Source: an uncultured Christensenellaceae bacterium
GTDB taxonomy: Bacteria > Bacillota > Clostridia > Christensenellales > Borkfalkiaceae
Assembly: GCA_910589015.1 (NCBI GenBank)
Contig: CAJUSA010000001.1
Span: 62,001 to 126,000 of the forward strand
Direction of reading: 5' to 3'
Length of the DNA stretch: 64,000 bases
Both the position numbers and the translations under genes were made by a program. The notes under the pieces are model-generated. The model saw only the letters and a program-made list of their open reading frames with translations, ran no database searches and was not told the origin of the DNA. Of the stretch, positions 1 to 9,079 are shown piece after piece; the first letter of the stretch is position 1; each line of letters opens with the position of its first letter.

Positions 1-2
1 GG

Positions 3-314
3 ACCCGTTCCGCCAAAATTTACTACGACCGTGCTTCCGATCTCGTTGTGTTCGACCGTTCGGGCATGGGGATCGATATTTCGCACGACGCAAGCGAAAA
101 AGACGCTTCCGTTCGTTCCGTACGCGTCGACACAGCGGGAAACCGCCTTGAAATGCTGATCCTTCTCGACGTCGTCAGCTGCGAGGTTTTTCTGAACGAC
201 GGCGAACGCGTCATGACGGGCAACGTTTATTCGGGCGGAACGGATATCTCGTTCTTTGCCGAAAACGGCGAAGCCGAAATCGTCCGTCTTGAAAAATACG
301 ATATTATCAATTAA
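3..314 (+). CDS. C-terminal part of a GH32 family glycosidase (levanase/sucrose-6-phosphate hydrolase type), truncated by the window edge
   Basis: The open frame runs in from the left edge without a start codon. The translation carries the pattern of the GH32 C-terminal beta-sandwich: YDRASDLVVFDRSG, then LEMLILLDVVSCEVFLNDGE and a stretch ending in NVYSGGTDISFF. In GH32 enzymes this domain follows the five-bladed propeller that hydrolyses sucrose, sucrose-6-phosphate or fructans. The catalytic propeller lies outside the window, so substrate cannot be deduced. A hairpin terminator follows the stop codon, so this is the last gene of its unit. Confidence 0.72.
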   Translation, partial: TRSAKIYYDRASDLVVFDRSGMGIDISHDASEKDASVRSVRVDTAGNRLEMLILLDVVSCEVFLNDGERVMTGNVYSGGTDISFFAENGEAEIVRLEKYDIIN

Positions 315-341
315 ACTTTATTCTTGGCATTTTATCGGATA

Positions 342-374
342 CCCCCCCCCGACGGATCGCGTCGGGGGGTTATG
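342..374 (+). terminator. Rho-independent terminator after the GH32 gene
   Basis: A perfect 10-bp stem, CCCCCCGACG (345-354) with CGTCGGGGGG (360-369), has a 5-nt loop and is followed by a T-rich run interrupted by A and G. It ends the left-edge transcript. Confidence 0.75.
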
Positions 375-472
375 TTGTTGATCGAACGGTCAATCGAAAT
401 TTGCTGGCGTCGTGAGCGCAGACAAAGTAATCAGGCAAAATAAAATAATTTCAGTTAAGTTCAAAAACAGTA

Positions 473-501
473 TTGACAAATAAAACAAAATATGTTATAA
501 T
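473..501 (+). promoter_or_regulatory. Consensus sigma-A promoter
   Basis: TTGACA (473-478), a 17-bp spacer and TATAAT (496-501). It precedes the secreted-protein gene at 530; both hexamers match consensus exactly. Confidence 0.85.
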
Positions 502-529
502 TTAACAAATCAATCTATGGGAGGTTTTT

Positions 530-1150
530 ATGAAAAAAAGTTGTAAATGGTTTGTTTCCGGTTTTGCTATGTTCGTTGCGGTTGTTTGCTTAATGGTATC
601 ACTGATCATGTTCGATCGAGTTGGGGCAATTTTTGCGCAAAAGGCTTCTGCCGAGCAAATCGTTGTGCCGAATAACGGAACGGCGGAGAATGCGGAAATA
701 AACGTGCCGCAACCGCATGCACAAAACGAGTTAGTGGTCGTTGATAAGCAAGAGATTTTTCCTGGACAAGGCTGGCTGGTTTTAGATACAGGTTATGCGA
801 CTAATCCGTCGCTTGCGTTTATCTTGCCGTATTATACGAAATCGACGCAAGAATTGGAGGACACGGGATATACCAAATGTTATATCAGTTTTTATTTTGA
901 ATTTCAAGAAGCCGGATATGAAGGGAATCAGTATGTAAGGATTCTCGATTCATCCGGAAACGTATTAAAAACTGAAAAATACTTGGTAGATGAAACTTTA
1001 CATGTTTCTACCATTTCCTTTGAAGTGAGCCTTAGTAAATTAGCGTATAAAAACGCTATACTCGTGCAGTTCAATGCCGATGGCTATGGTCGAGATGATT
1101 GGTATGTAAAACAATATCATATGGTAATAAAGTATTATAAAGGTTTATAA
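530..1150 (+). CDS. Secreted protein of unknown function, upstream of an ABC transporter
   Basis: 206 aa. The N terminus is a signal peptide: Lys-rich start, hydrophobic core at about residues 10-27 and an Ala-rich region near residues 36-41 (KASA before EQ) that suits signal peptidase I. The mature part is polar and beta-rich with many aromatic residues; I recognise no family. GGGAGG lies 5 nt before the ATG. The stop is 22 nt from the next gene, a fused ATPase-permease, with no terminator between, so the two are probably one operon. It may be a substrate or periplasmic-side partner of that transporter; that is inference from position only. Confidence 0.65.
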   Translation: MKKSCKWFVSGFAMFVAVVCLMVSLIMFDRVGAIFAQKASAEQIVVPNNGTAENAEINVPQPHAQNELVVVDKQEIFPGQGWLVLDTGYATNPSLAFILPYYTKSTQELEDTGYTKCYISFYFEFQEAGYEGNQYVRILDSSGNVLKTEKYLVDETLHVSTISFEVSLSKLAYKNAILVQFNADGYGRDDWYVKQYHMVIKYYKGL

Positions 1151-1172
1151 CCGTTTTGAATAAGGAATAAAT

Positions 1173-3443
1173 ATGTTACAAGTAAAAAATTTGCGTAAAG
1201 AATACGTAACGAATAAGAGCGTCGTGACTACGGCGCTCGACGGCGTTACGCTGAATTTTCCCGAAACAGGCATGGTTTTTATTCTGGGAAAATCGGGGAG
1301 CGGGAAATCGACTCTGCTCAATCTCTGCGGCGGACTCGATAAGCCGAGTTCGGGCGAAATTATCTTAAACGGCAAAAGCTGCAAGGATTTTAAGGAAAAG
1401 GATTTCGACCTATACCGCAACACGTTTGCAGGGTTCGTTTTTCAAGAATACAATATTGTAGAAGAGTACACCGTGGAAGAGAACGTTGCGCTTGCCTTGG
1501 AATTACAGGGCAAGCGCGACAAGCAAGAGGTCGCAAAAATACTCGAAGAAGCAGACCTTTTTGACCTTGCCGCACGGAAGGCAAACACCCTTTCGGGCGG
1601 GCAAAAACAACGGGTAGCCATCGCGCGCGCGTTGGTGAAACAGCCGCAGATTATTTTAGCGGACGAACCGACGGGCGCGTTGGATTCTCAAACGGGAACG
1701 CAGATATTCGATTTGCTTAAAAAGTATTCCGAAAACAGACTCGTGCTTGTCGTTTCGCACGATCGGGATTTTGCCGAGCGGTATGCCGACCGTATTATCG
1801 AGTTACAAGACGGCAAGGTTCTTTCGGACGTCGTTCGGCTGCCGAACGGGTCTTTCGGCGAGCTTGACGCGCAGCCCGATCCGCCGCTCAAGGAGCAAAG
1901 CGCGGCGTTCTTGCGTGCGCGGCTGCCGTTTCGGCACGCGTTGCGCATGGGGTTCGGTTATTTGAAGAGCAAGCCCGTGCGGCTTGCTTTCTCGATTATT
2001 CTCTGTGTGTTTGCGTTCGTGCTCTTCGGGCTTTCTTCCACGCTTATGTTTTATAGCGAAAATAGCGTTATGGCGGAAACCATTCGTCTTGATCAAGGTA
2101 ATTATGTAAATCTGGTGAAAATGTTTAACGTAAGAGAGAAAGTTTGGCGTGCAGACGGTACTTTTTACAGGGAGCAAATGTTAACTCCGGTTACGACGAA
2201 GTTTACGTTAAACGAATACGAGGAACTGAAAAAGAAATATCCCGATGCATTGGCGGCGGTATATTCATCAAACAAACCGCATAATTTTTCTTGGGATAAA
2301 GATTTAGAGGATTATTACGGGAGTAACCGGGCAAACTATGTGATTGCGGATCCTTCCTTAAAGGTTTTGGCGGGCAGATTGCCGACGGCGGAAGACGAAA
2401 TCGCGCTACCCGAATTTTTATTTCAGGTCATGAAGTTGGAACAGTCGAAATTCGTGCTCGTTACGGAAGAAGATCTTGCGGCGGGGAAGCTCGTAAACGA
2501 AGACGCCCCGAAACACCCCGTAAACACTTACGGCGACGTGCTGTATTCCGAGAGCAACCCCGCAACGATATTTGTGAAGTTGGGAGAAATCGACTTCAAT
2601 TTCAAGATCGTAGGGATTTATAAAAACGATGCGGAACCGAAGGCGTATCGGGGCTTGAAAAAAGCGGTGGAAAGCGGCGATTATGGCGGATCGGATTATC
2701 CGTATAAAGAGAAAGCTTGGTATAGTTTGCGAAATAGCGGTTTTTATAAATATTACGTTTTATCGCAGGAGTTTTTTTCGAAATACAATTCCTTTTGGAA
2801 TCAAGAACCGTTTGTGCCTCATCATCCTTCTGAATCGGATTACTTTTATTCTGAATTGGACATAAAATATAAGTACACGCCCGATTCCGTAATCGGCAAT
2901 ATTATTCTCAAACACAACCGCAGTTCGATAAAGTTGAACCGTATCGTGGGGCTTACGGATAAAGAATTTGCAGATGATACGTATTACGAATTGGATAAAG
3001 AGGTTGTGGGCGAGTTGGATAGAGTGCACGGTACGGTTGCTACGTTCCGCAACGCCTTTTTATATGCGGGGCTGGGGCTTGCCTTATTCGCCTTCTTGTT
3101 GATGTTCAATCTTATTTCCGTTTCCGTAATCACAAAAAAGAAAGAGGTAGGTATATTGCGTGCGCTCGGAGCGCGCAGCGTCGACGTATTTTGCATCTTT
3201 TTCGTGGAAGCGCTTTTCATCGCGATCGTCTCCGCGGCGGGGGCAATGATTCTTTCGTTGATACTCTGCCATATTCTGAATCTTATGATGATCCAAACGA
3301 TCAAAGCGGCGATATTTATCTTCGGAATTTTATCGGCGCTCTTCGTTACGGCGGTTGCGCTCTTTACCGCGTTTTTCGCAACGCTTATTCCCGTAGCGAA
3401 TTATACCAAAAAAGCGCCTGTGGAAAGCATTCGCTCAACGTAA
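1173..3443 (+). CDS. MacB-like ABC transporter: fused ATPase and FtsX-type permease
   Basis: 756 aa. Residues about 1-220 form an ABC ATPase: Walker A GKSGSGKST, Q-loop, signature LSGGQKQR, Walker B ILADEPTGALDS and a switch His (VVSHDRD). A first membrane helix lies near residues 265-290, followed by a large extracytoplasmic domain (about 290-625) and three C-terminal helices of the FtsX fold, including the conserved KKKEVGILRALGA segment. In the MacB/LolCDE superfamily this design moves peptides or lipids by mechanotransmission rather than classical import. It is co-transcribed with the secreted protein upstream and closed by a terminator. The substrate is unknown. Confidence 0.85.
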   Translation: MLQVKNLRKEYVTNKSVVTTALDGVTLNFPETGMVFILGKSGSGKSTLLNLCGGLDKPSSGEIILNGKSCKDFKEKDFDLYRNTFAGFVFQEYNIVEEYTVEENVALALELQGKRDKQEVAKILEEADLFDLAARKANTLSGGQKQRVAIARALVKQPQIILADEPTGALDSQTGTQIFDLLKKYSENRLVLVVSHDRDFAERYADRIIELQDGKVLSDVVRLPNGSFGELDAQPDPPLKEQSAAFLRARLPFRHALRMGFGYLKSKPVRLAFSIILCVFAFVLFGLSSTLMFYSENSVMAETIRLDQGNYVNLVKMFNVREKVWRADGTFYREQMLTPVTTKFTLNEYEELKKKYPDALAAVYSSNKPHNFSWDKDLEDYYGSNRANYVIADPSLKVLAGRLPTAEDEIALPEFLFQVMKLEQSKFVLVTEEDLAAGKLVNEDAPKHPVNTYGDVLYSESNPATIFVKLGEIDFNFKIVGIYKNDAEPKAYRGLKKAVESGDYGGSDYPYKEKAWYSLRNSGFYKYYVLSQEFFSKYNSFWNQEPFVPHHPSESDYFYSELDIKYKYTPDSVIGNIILKHNRSSIKLNRIVGLTDKEFADDTYYELDKEVVGELDRVHGTVATFRNAFLYAGLGLALFAFLLMFNLISVSVITKKKEVGILRALGARSVDVFCIFFVEALFIAIVSAAGAMILSLILCHILNLMMIQTIKAAIFIFGILSALFVTAVALFTAFFATLIPVANYTKKAPVESIRST

Positions 3444-3473
3444 AAAAACGGCGCGATTATATCGAATAAAAAG

Positions 3474-3511
3474 ACGGCTTTCGGCTAAAATTTGCGAAAA
3501 GCCGTTTTTTT
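3474..3511 (+). terminator. Rho-independent terminator after the fused ABC transporter
   Basis: A stem formed by ACGGCTTTCG (3474-3483) and CGAAAAGCCGT (3495-3505), with one bulged base, is followed by seven T residues. Confidence 0.8.
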
Positions 3512-3538
3512 ATGCGAACGTTTCAATCAATTTATAAA

Positions 3539-3582
3539 ATTAAGAAATTCTTAAAGATTTCCGTTTTAAATCGTGTTATAAT
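3539..3582 (+). promoter_or_regulatory. Promoter of the response-regulator operon with candidate TTAAGA boxes
   Basis: TATAAT lies at 3577-3582 with no good -35 hexamer. Upstream are ATTAAGA (3539-3545) and CTTAAAG (3550-3556), 11 bp apart, resembling the four boxes before the ABC gene at 5613. This suggests that the encoded regulator binds its own promoter. Confidence 0.5.
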
Positions 3583-3598
3583 GAAAAAGAGGTGCTGC

Positions 3599-4276
3599 AT
3601 GAAATATAATTGCCTAATAATCGACGACGAGAAACTGCTGGCGGACAGTACGGCGGAATACTTTAACCTTTTCGGCGTGAATACGGTTGCTGTTTACAGC
3701 GCGGAAGAAAGCCGCACATTTTTCAAAGAAAATACTGCCGAACTCATACTGCTTGATATAAATCTGGGCGACGGAAGCGGTTTTGAATTATGTAAGGAAT
3801 TACGGGAAAAGACGAATATTCCTATCCTGTTTATTTCCGCACGGACAAGCGACGACGACAAGATAGTTGCGCTCAATATCGGCGGCGACGATTACGTTCA
3901 AAAGCCGTATTCGCTCGGCGTTTTGCTTGCGAAAGTAAAAGCCGTGTTAAAACGGTACGGACAAGCCGCTGCCGCCGAATATGCGGACGGGTATTTGACT
4001 GTCAACTTTGCGGCAAAGCAAGTCAATGTAAACGGCAATACAGTAAAACTTACCACGCTCGAATTTAAGTTGCTTGCATATCTTATTGAAAATAAAGGAA
4101 AAGTGATATCGAAAAAAGAACTGTTTGAGAAAGTTTGGGAAGATAAATTTACGGGCGACGGAACGCTGAACGTGCATATAAGAAGATTGCGCGAAGCCAT
4201 AGAAAGGACAAACGAACCGAAATACATTGTTACGGTTTGGGGCGACGGTTACAAATTTACGGGAGGCAAGGAATGA
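3599..4276 (+). CDS. OmpR/PhoB-family response regulator
   Basis: 225 aa from the ATG at 3599, chosen because AGAGGTG lies just upstream and the protein then begins MKYNCLIIDDEK. The receiver domain (about 1-118) has the acidic pair D9-D10, the phospho-acceptor D53 (LLDINLG) and K102 (QKPYS). The C-terminal winged helix (about 130-225) has the OmpR-type pattern LTTLEFKLLAYLIENKGKV and HIRRLREAIE. It overlaps the kinase gene by ATGA, so translation is coupled. Likely targets are the ABC genes downstream and its own promoter. Confidence 0.93.
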   Translation: MKYNCLIIDDEKLLADSTAEYFNLFGVNTVAVYSAEESRTFFKENTAELILLDINLGDGSGFELCKELREKTNIPILFISARTSDDDKIVALNIGGDDYVQKPYSLGVLLAKVKAVLKRYGQAAAAEYADGYLTVNFAAKQVNVNGNTVKLTTLEFKLLAYLIENKGKVISKKELFEKVWEDKFTGDGTLNVHIRRLREAIERTNEPKYIVTVWGDGYKFTGGKE

Positions 4277-5538
4277 AAAAGCAGGCCTTTTTAATCGGCG
4301 TTCTTCTCGTGCTCATAGCCGAAATCATTACGCTTACCGTTTTTGCCGTGCAAACGCCCGATTTTACGCAGGATACGGTTGCCGTCAACGAAGTCGTACA
4401 ATCGGTAACGCAAGATTTTAATTTATTGAAAGAACATAAAAATACCACTGCGCTCGATTACGTTGTGTTAGATACAAACGGCGATATTTTATATAAAACG
4501 AAATCGGGACTTTCCGAAAGCGTGAATGCGGCAATCACGCATAGGGATACGATACTCGATCTTACAATCGGGGGCAACGCGGTCGGCAAGGTCATAATTT
4601 TCAACGACGGAGCGGAAACGCTACAATCGCAAAAGCAGACGGCAATAATCGTTTTGGCGGGGGCAATCGTTCTTCAATGTGCAATTTGCATTGGCTACGC
4701 CGCTTATTTGCACGTTGCGATGATACGGCCGTTTCGCAAACTCAAAGAGTTTGCCGAGCGAATTGCAGGCGGTAATTTAGATATTCCGCTCGAAATGGAT
4801 AGGCATAATCTCTTCGGTGCTTTTACCGAGAGCTTTGATATTATGCGCTCGGAACTCAAAAAAGCCCGCATTGCCGAGGCGCAGGCACAACAAAGCAAAA
4901 AGGAACTCGTTGCAAAACTTTCCCACGATATTAAAACGCCGGTTGCAAGCATCAAAGCCGTTTCCGAAGTCGGGCTTGCCGTAGCGGACGGCGAGAAAGA
5001 AAAAGCGAACTACACGCAGATCATAGGCAAAGCCGATCAGATAAATACGCTCGTTACAAACCTTTTCACGGCAACGCTTGAAGAATTACAGCAGCTTACC
5101 GTTACCCCTGCGAGCATAGACAGCAAACAAGTGAAAGTAATGCTTGAAAATGCCGATTATATGCATAAAGCAAGTATTCCCGATATTCCGGAATGTTTGG
5201 TTTACGCCGACAGGTTACGCTTACAGCAAGTGTTCGATAATATTCTCGCTAATTCTTATAAATATGCAAAGACGGATATTACCGTTGAGATAGAAAAAAC
5301 AGACGAACATATCAGCGTGATTATCGAAGATGCGGGCGGCGGAGTTCTGCCCGAAGAATTGCCCGTACTCAAAGAAAAATTCAAACGCGGAAGCAATGCG
5401 AAAAATACCGAAGGCGCAGGCTTGGGGCTTTACATTTCCGACTACTTTATGAAAGAGATGCAGGGCGGATTGAATATTGAAAACGGCAAACACGGTTTGA
5501 AAGTAACGGTTACTCTCGCATTAAGCGGTAAGATTTAA
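4273..5538 (+). CDS. Membrane sensor histidine kinase
   Basis: 421 aa from the ATG that overlaps the regulator stop codon. Helix 1 spans about 5-26, an extracytoplasmic sensor of about 95 residues follows, and helix 2 spans about 123-147. A HAMP segment follows, then the HisKA motif KLSHDIKTPVA with H218 as the expected phosphorylation site. The ATPase domain shows an N box (DNILANSYKYA), G1 (EDAGGG) and G2 (GAGLGLYI). It has a real extracytoplasmic loop, unlike the loop-less BceS kinases, so it may sense its ligand directly. It works with the regulator at 3599 and the ABC pair at 5613-8715. Confidence 0.93.
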   Translation: MKKQAFLIGVLLVLIAEIITLTVFAVQTPDFTQDTVAVNEVVQSVTQDFNLLKEHKNTTALDYVVLDTNGDILYKTKSGLSESVNAAITHRDTILDLTIGGNAVGKVIIFNDGAETLQSQKQTAIIVLAGAIVLQCAICIGYAAYLHVAMIRPFRKLKEFAERIAGGNLDIPLEMDRHNLFGAFTESFDIMRSELKKARIAEAQAQQSKKELVAKLSHDIKTPVASIKAVSEVGLAVADGEKEKANYTQIIGKADQINTLVTNLFTATLEELQQLTVTPASIDSKQVKVMLENADYMHKASIPDIPECLVYADRLRLQQVFDNILANSYKYAKTDITVEIEKTDEHISVIIEDAGGGVLPEELPVLKEKFKRGSNAKNTEGAGLGLYISDYFMKEMQGGLNIENGKHGLKVTVTLALSGKI

Positions 5539-5589
5539 GAAAAATTTAAGAACTTATTAAAGACATTTAAGAATTAGAAACGGTACAAT
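5534..5589 (+). promoter_or_regulatory. Tandem TTTAAGA activator boxes and promoter of the ABC operon
   Basis: TTTAAGA occurs at 5534-5540, 5545-5551 and 5566-5572, with a degenerate ATTAAAG at 5556-5562. Box starts are 10-11 bp apart, one helical turn. TACAAT (5584-5589) is the -10, and the last box sits where a -35 would be. Tandem direct repeats in phase that replace the -35 are typical of promoters activated by OmpR/PhoB regulators. The cognate regulator is encoded directly upstream. Confidence 0.7.
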
Positions 5590-5612
5590 AGGCGTGTTAA
5601 AAGGAGGTTTTT

Positions 5613-6374
5613 ATGCAACAGCAAATATTATTGAAAACCGAAAAATTATGCAAGACTTTCTCTAACGGGGGTCAGCAACAGCACGTCCTTAAAAATATCG
5701 ATTTGGAACTTTATCAGGGCGATTTTACCGTAATTATGGGCGCAAGTGGCGCGGGCAAATCTACGCTCTTATACGCCCTTTCGGGAATGGATACGCCGTC
5801 GCTCGGCAAAATTACGTTCGGCGATAAAGTAATATCCGATTTATCGCAGGACGGTCTTGCAGTGTTCCGCCGCGACCATTGCGGGTTTGTATTCCAGCAA
5901 ATCTATTTGATTGACGGAATGTCCGTTATGGATAATGTGCTTTCCGCAGGACTTTTGGTGAACAAAGACAAAAAAGCCGTTGCCGCAAAGGCAAAAGAGT
6001 TATTTGCGGCGGTCGATCTTTCCGAAGAAACGCAAAAGAAATTCCCCACGCAAATATCGGGCGGCGAAGCGCAAAGAGTCGGTATTGTTCGTGCGCTTAT
6101 TAACTCGCCCGAAATGCTGTTTGCCGACGAGCCTACGGGCGCGCTCAATTCCAAAACGGGACTTGACGTTTTAGATACGCTCACCCGATTTAACGAGCAG
6201 GGGCAGAGCGTGGTTATGGTTACGCACGATATGCAGTCGGCACGGCGGGGCAACCGTATTCTCTATCTCAAAGACGGCGTTATTTTGGGCGAATGCAATT
6301 TGGGCAGATATTCGCACGGCGACGTGCAACGGCACGAAAAACTTTCCGCTTTCCTAAAAGACATGGGGTGGTAA
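5613..6374 (+). CDS. ABC transporter ATPase (LolD/MacB/BceA class)
   Basis: 253 aa. Walker A GASGAGKST (about 45-53), signature SGGEAQRV, Walker B LFADEPTGAL and switch His in VTHDMQSA. This class pairs with FtsX-type permeases. AAGGAGG precedes the ATG. The gene follows the regulator/kinase pair and ends one base before the permease gene, so they form a single transport unit. Kinase-regulator-ABC sets of this layout often serve in antimicrobial peptide sensing or resistance in Firmicutes; the actual substrate here is unknown. Confidence 0.9.
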   Translation: MQQQILLKTEKLCKTFSNGGQQQHVLKNIDLELYQGDFTVIMGASGAGKSTLLYALSGMDTPSLGKITFGDKVISDLSQDGLAVFRRDHCGFVFQQIYLIDGMSVMDNVLSAGLLVNKDKKAVAAKAKELFAAVDLSEETQKKFPTQISGGEAQRVGIVRALINSPEMLFADEPTGALNSKTGLDVLDTLTRFNEQGQSVVMVTHDMQSARRGNRILYLKDGVILGECNLGRYSHGDVQRHEKLSAFLKDMGW

Positions 6375-6375
6375 A

Positions 6376-8715
6376 ATGAGAAAATTATTTCTTATTGCCC
6401 GCTCTAATATGCGGAAGGCCAAAGGGCAGACGGCGGCAATCGTTGTGCTTATTTTGATAGCCGCGATACTTCTCAATCTCTGGCTTATGCTGTCTATGGA
6501 CTACAAAGCCAACTTTTTGAGATACCACGACAAGCTCAATGCCGAACACGTTACGCTTTTGGTGAACGATACGGATAGTGTGCCAAAATTCTTATCGCAA
6601 ACGCTTGAAAGCGATCCCGAAGTAAAAGAATACCGTCTGGATCGCTGTATGTATATGGTCGGCACATTCTCTTATAACGGCGGACAAATGAACGGACAGT
6701 TTATCTTTATGGATAAGCAGACGGCTCTGTCGCGCTCAATAGGCAAAGCCGAAATAGTTGAGGAAGGCAAATTCACGAGCGGAGTATATTTGCCTATGCT
6801 CTATAAATCAAATGATTATTCCATAGGCAAAACGATTGAAATATCTATCGGCAGTCATCCTGTAACATATACTGTATGCGGTTTCTTCAACAGCGTAATG
6901 ATGGGGTCGCATAACTGCGCGTTAACGCAAATTCTACTTACACAGGATCAATACGCCGAACTCGAAGAATCGAATTACGCGTATCAGACAACGCTGTGCT
7001 CGGTGCGTTTGAATGAAAAAGCAAAGAATCTTACCTATGAGGCTAAGATAAAGGCAATCGTTTCGGAAAATTTCCCGAATACGCAAATGGCGAGCAACTG
7101 TTACGATATCGTTGCACAATCGCGGTATATTTCGCAAGGAATTTGCTCGGTCATTATGAGCGTTATGGCGTTTTTTGTACTTATGATTGCGCTCGTTGTT
7201 ATCATATCGAATATTATTAACTATATTCAGGTCAATATAAAAAATCTTGGCGCGCTGAAAGCCGTGGGATATACGTCGAGGCAACTTGTTTGTTCGCTTT
7301 TATTGCAGTTTTTAGGGCTTACCTTTCTTGCGGCTCTTGCGGGCGCGGCGCTATCTTACGCGCTTTTCCCGGCAATAAATATAATGATGATTGCGCAGAC
7401 GGGAATTCCGTATGCAATTCACTTTTTATTGTTGCCTTTGCTCATTTCTCTTGTTATTTTAGACGGTGCGGTTGTGCTTTCGGTGTGGCTTTCCGCCCGC
7501 AAAATTAAAAAGATAGAACCGATTGTCGCTTTGCGTTCCGGTATACAAACGCATAATTTCAAACGCAATCGTATTCCGCTTGAAAAAACGAAAGTGCCGC
7601 TTAATTTTGCGCTTGCGCTCAAAACTACGCTCTCGGGCGTTAAGCATAATATAACCGTTTGTATCACAATGCTCGTTCTCTCGCTCATCGTTGTGTTTTC
7701 GGGACTGATGACGGAAAACATGCTTGTCGATATGATGCCGTTCCTGAATTTAATCGTCGGCGAAACGGCGGATAGTGCAATTAACGTACAAACGGAAATA
7801 GAGGACGATTTTCTTGAAGTATTGAAATCTGACAGCCGCACGGAAAAGGTATATTTGTATAATTCTTTGAACGTGTCGCACGTCGGCGGAGTGGAGCTTA
7901 TGGCAACGCTGTGCGACGATTTTTCAAAGGTAAATAATCAAAGCGTGGTATTCAAAGGCAGATTCCCGAAATACGACAATGAAATTGCAATCGCCGCAAA
8001 ATACGCGAAAGAAAAGGGGTTTCGCGTCGGGGACGAAATAGAAATTACGGCGAACGGGAAAACCGAAAAATATCTGATAAGCGGTTTTACACAAATTACA
8101 AACAATATGGGGCGCGACTGTTTATTGACAAGGCAGGGTTTTGAGCGATTGGGAACGTTACAGAACGTTACTTACTACATCAATCTCGCGGAAGGCGTGG
8201 ATATAGATGCTTTCAACGAAGAAATGAAAGGAAATTTTTCAGGTAGCGTAAACGGCGTAATAAACGTTTTGGCTACGATTGAAGGCGCAGGCAGCGTTTA
8301 CGTTTCGCTTATGACGATAATCGTAATTGCAATTCTCGTTATTTCGGTAATATTAATCACTTTCGTGCTATATCTCTTGGTGCGCACAATGCTGACGAAT
8401 AAAATGCGCGATTATGGAATACTTAAATCGTTGGGCTTTACGACCAAACAGCTTATCGTGCAAACCGCGCTTACGTTTATGCCCGCTACTATCCTATCAA
8501 CCGTTGTCGGCATTATTGTAAGCTGTCTTGTTATCAATCCGCTTATGTCGTTGTTTTTAAGTTCTATGGGTATTGTTAAGTGCACTTTCAGCATCCCCGT
8601 CGCTTTCTCTACGCTTGCCGGAACCGGGCTTATCATTATATCGTTCTGCATTGCGTGCTTATTGTCGCTTAAAATCAAAAAGATAGCACCCCGTAATTTA
8701 TTGATCGGGGAATAA
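6376..8715 (+). CDS. ABC transporter permease with two FtsX domains
   Basis: 779 aa. One helix near the N terminus (about 18-38) is followed by an extracytoplasmic domain of about 220 residues and three helices (about 258-370). The second half repeats this plan with a helix near 425-445, another external domain and three C-terminal helices (about 640-770). Both halves contain the FtsX signature (LGALKAVGYTSRQL and MRDYGILKSLGFTTKQL). Eight helices with duplicated halves fit the MacB/LolCE fold rather than the ten-helix BceB. It is paired with the ATPase at 5613. Confidence 0.88.
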   Translation: MRKLFLIARSNMRKAKGQTAAIVVLILIAAILLNLWLMLSMDYKANFLRYHDKLNAEHVTLLVNDTDSVPKFLSQTLESDPEVKEYRLDRCMYMVGTFSYNGGQMNGQFIFMDKQTALSRSIGKAEIVEEGKFTSGVYLPMLYKSNDYSIGKTIEISIGSHPVTYTVCGFFNSVMMGSHNCALTQILLTQDQYAELEESNYAYQTTLCSVRLNEKAKNLTYEAKIKAIVSENFPNTQMASNCYDIVAQSRYISQGICSVIMSVMAFFVLMIALVVIISNIINYIQVNIKNLGALKAVGYTSRQLVCSLLLQFLGLTFLAALAGAALSYALFPAINIMMIAQTGIPYAIHFLLLPLLISLVILDGAVVLSVWLSARKIKKIEPIVALRSGIQTHNFKRNRIPLEKTKVPLNFALALKTTLSGVKHNITVCITMLVLSLIVVFSGLMTENMLVDMMPFLNLIVGETADSAINVQTEIEDDFLEVLKSDSRTEKVYLYNSLNVSHVGGVELMATLCDDFSKVNNQSVVFKGRFPKYDNEIAIAAKYAKEKGFRVGDEIEITANGKTEKYLISGFTQITNNMGRDCLLTRQGFERLGTLQNVTYYINLAEGVDIDAFNEEMKGNFSGSVNGVINVLATIEGAGSVYVSLMTIIVIAILVISVILITFVLYLLVRTMLTNKMRDYGILKSLGFTTKQLIVQTALTFMPATILSTVVGIIVSCLVINPLMSLFLSSMGIVKCTFSIPVAFSTLAGTGLIIISFCIACLLSLKIKKIAPRNLLIGE

Positions 8716-8716
8716 C

Positions 8717-8747
8717 AAAAAAAATCTTCCGGACGGAAGAGTTTTTT
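8717..8747. terminator. Terminator after the ABC permease
   Basis: TCTTCC (8725-8730) pairs with GGAAGA (8735-8740); an A run precedes the stem and seven T residues follow, so it could work in both directions. Confidence 0.75.
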
Positions 8748-8903
8748 TGTTGAGGCGTTATGTTCGGGTAATATCCAACCGAACGTTTATTCCCAATATT
8801 TTTGATAAGGATTTATTAGCCTTTTCCGCAACCAGATTGACTTTTACGAGAACTGTGCTACCACCGCAGCCCGAAAGGCTAATCAAGTGGTGTATTAGCA
8901 CAT
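8748..8903. other. Intergenic stretch without a supported gene
   Basis: The region between the ABC terminator and the old tRNA terminator holds no frame with a ribosome-binding site or recognisable product. It is host DNA downstream of the former tRNA-Gln gene. Confidence 0.5.
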
Positions 8904-8939
8904 AAAAAAGAACTGATACGAGGGTATTCGTATCAGTTC
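8904..8939 (-). terminator. Original terminator of the tRNA-Gln gene, now separated from it
   Basis: A perfect 12-bp stem, GAACTGATACGA (8910-8921) with TCGTATCAGTTC (8928-8939), is followed on the minus strand by six T residues. It lies five bases beyond the CCA end of the displaced tRNA 3' half, which shows where the native tRNA transcript ended before insertion. Confidence 0.8.
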
Positions 8940-8943
8940 CGAT

Positions 8944-8988
8944 TGGCTGGGGTAGCTGGATTTGAACCAACGAATGACGGAGTCAGAG
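8944..8988 (-). pseudogene. Displaced 3' half of tRNA-Gln (left attachment site)
   Basis: On the minus strand this encodes the 3' part of a tRNA: anticodon-stem end, a T arm that folds as GTTGG-TTCAAAT-CCAGC, an acceptor strand TACCCCA, a discriminator G and CCA. The 18 bp at 8971-8988 (CGAATGACGGAGTCAGAG) are identical to 13155-13172 in the intact tRNA-Gln. The acceptor strand can pair with the TGGGGTG 5' end of the intact gene, so this is most simply the original 3' half, cut off by integration. Confidence 0.82.
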
Positions 8989-9079
8989 GAATTAATCAAA
9001 ATGGCGACCACAACATATAGTGGTTAAGTAGAACAATAAAACACAATATATTGCGCTCCCAAACTATTTTCAAAACTTT

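Noticed and set aside
8758..8970. 70-codon minus-strand frame
   Set aside because: It overlaps the tRNA remnant and its terminator and has no recognisable product.
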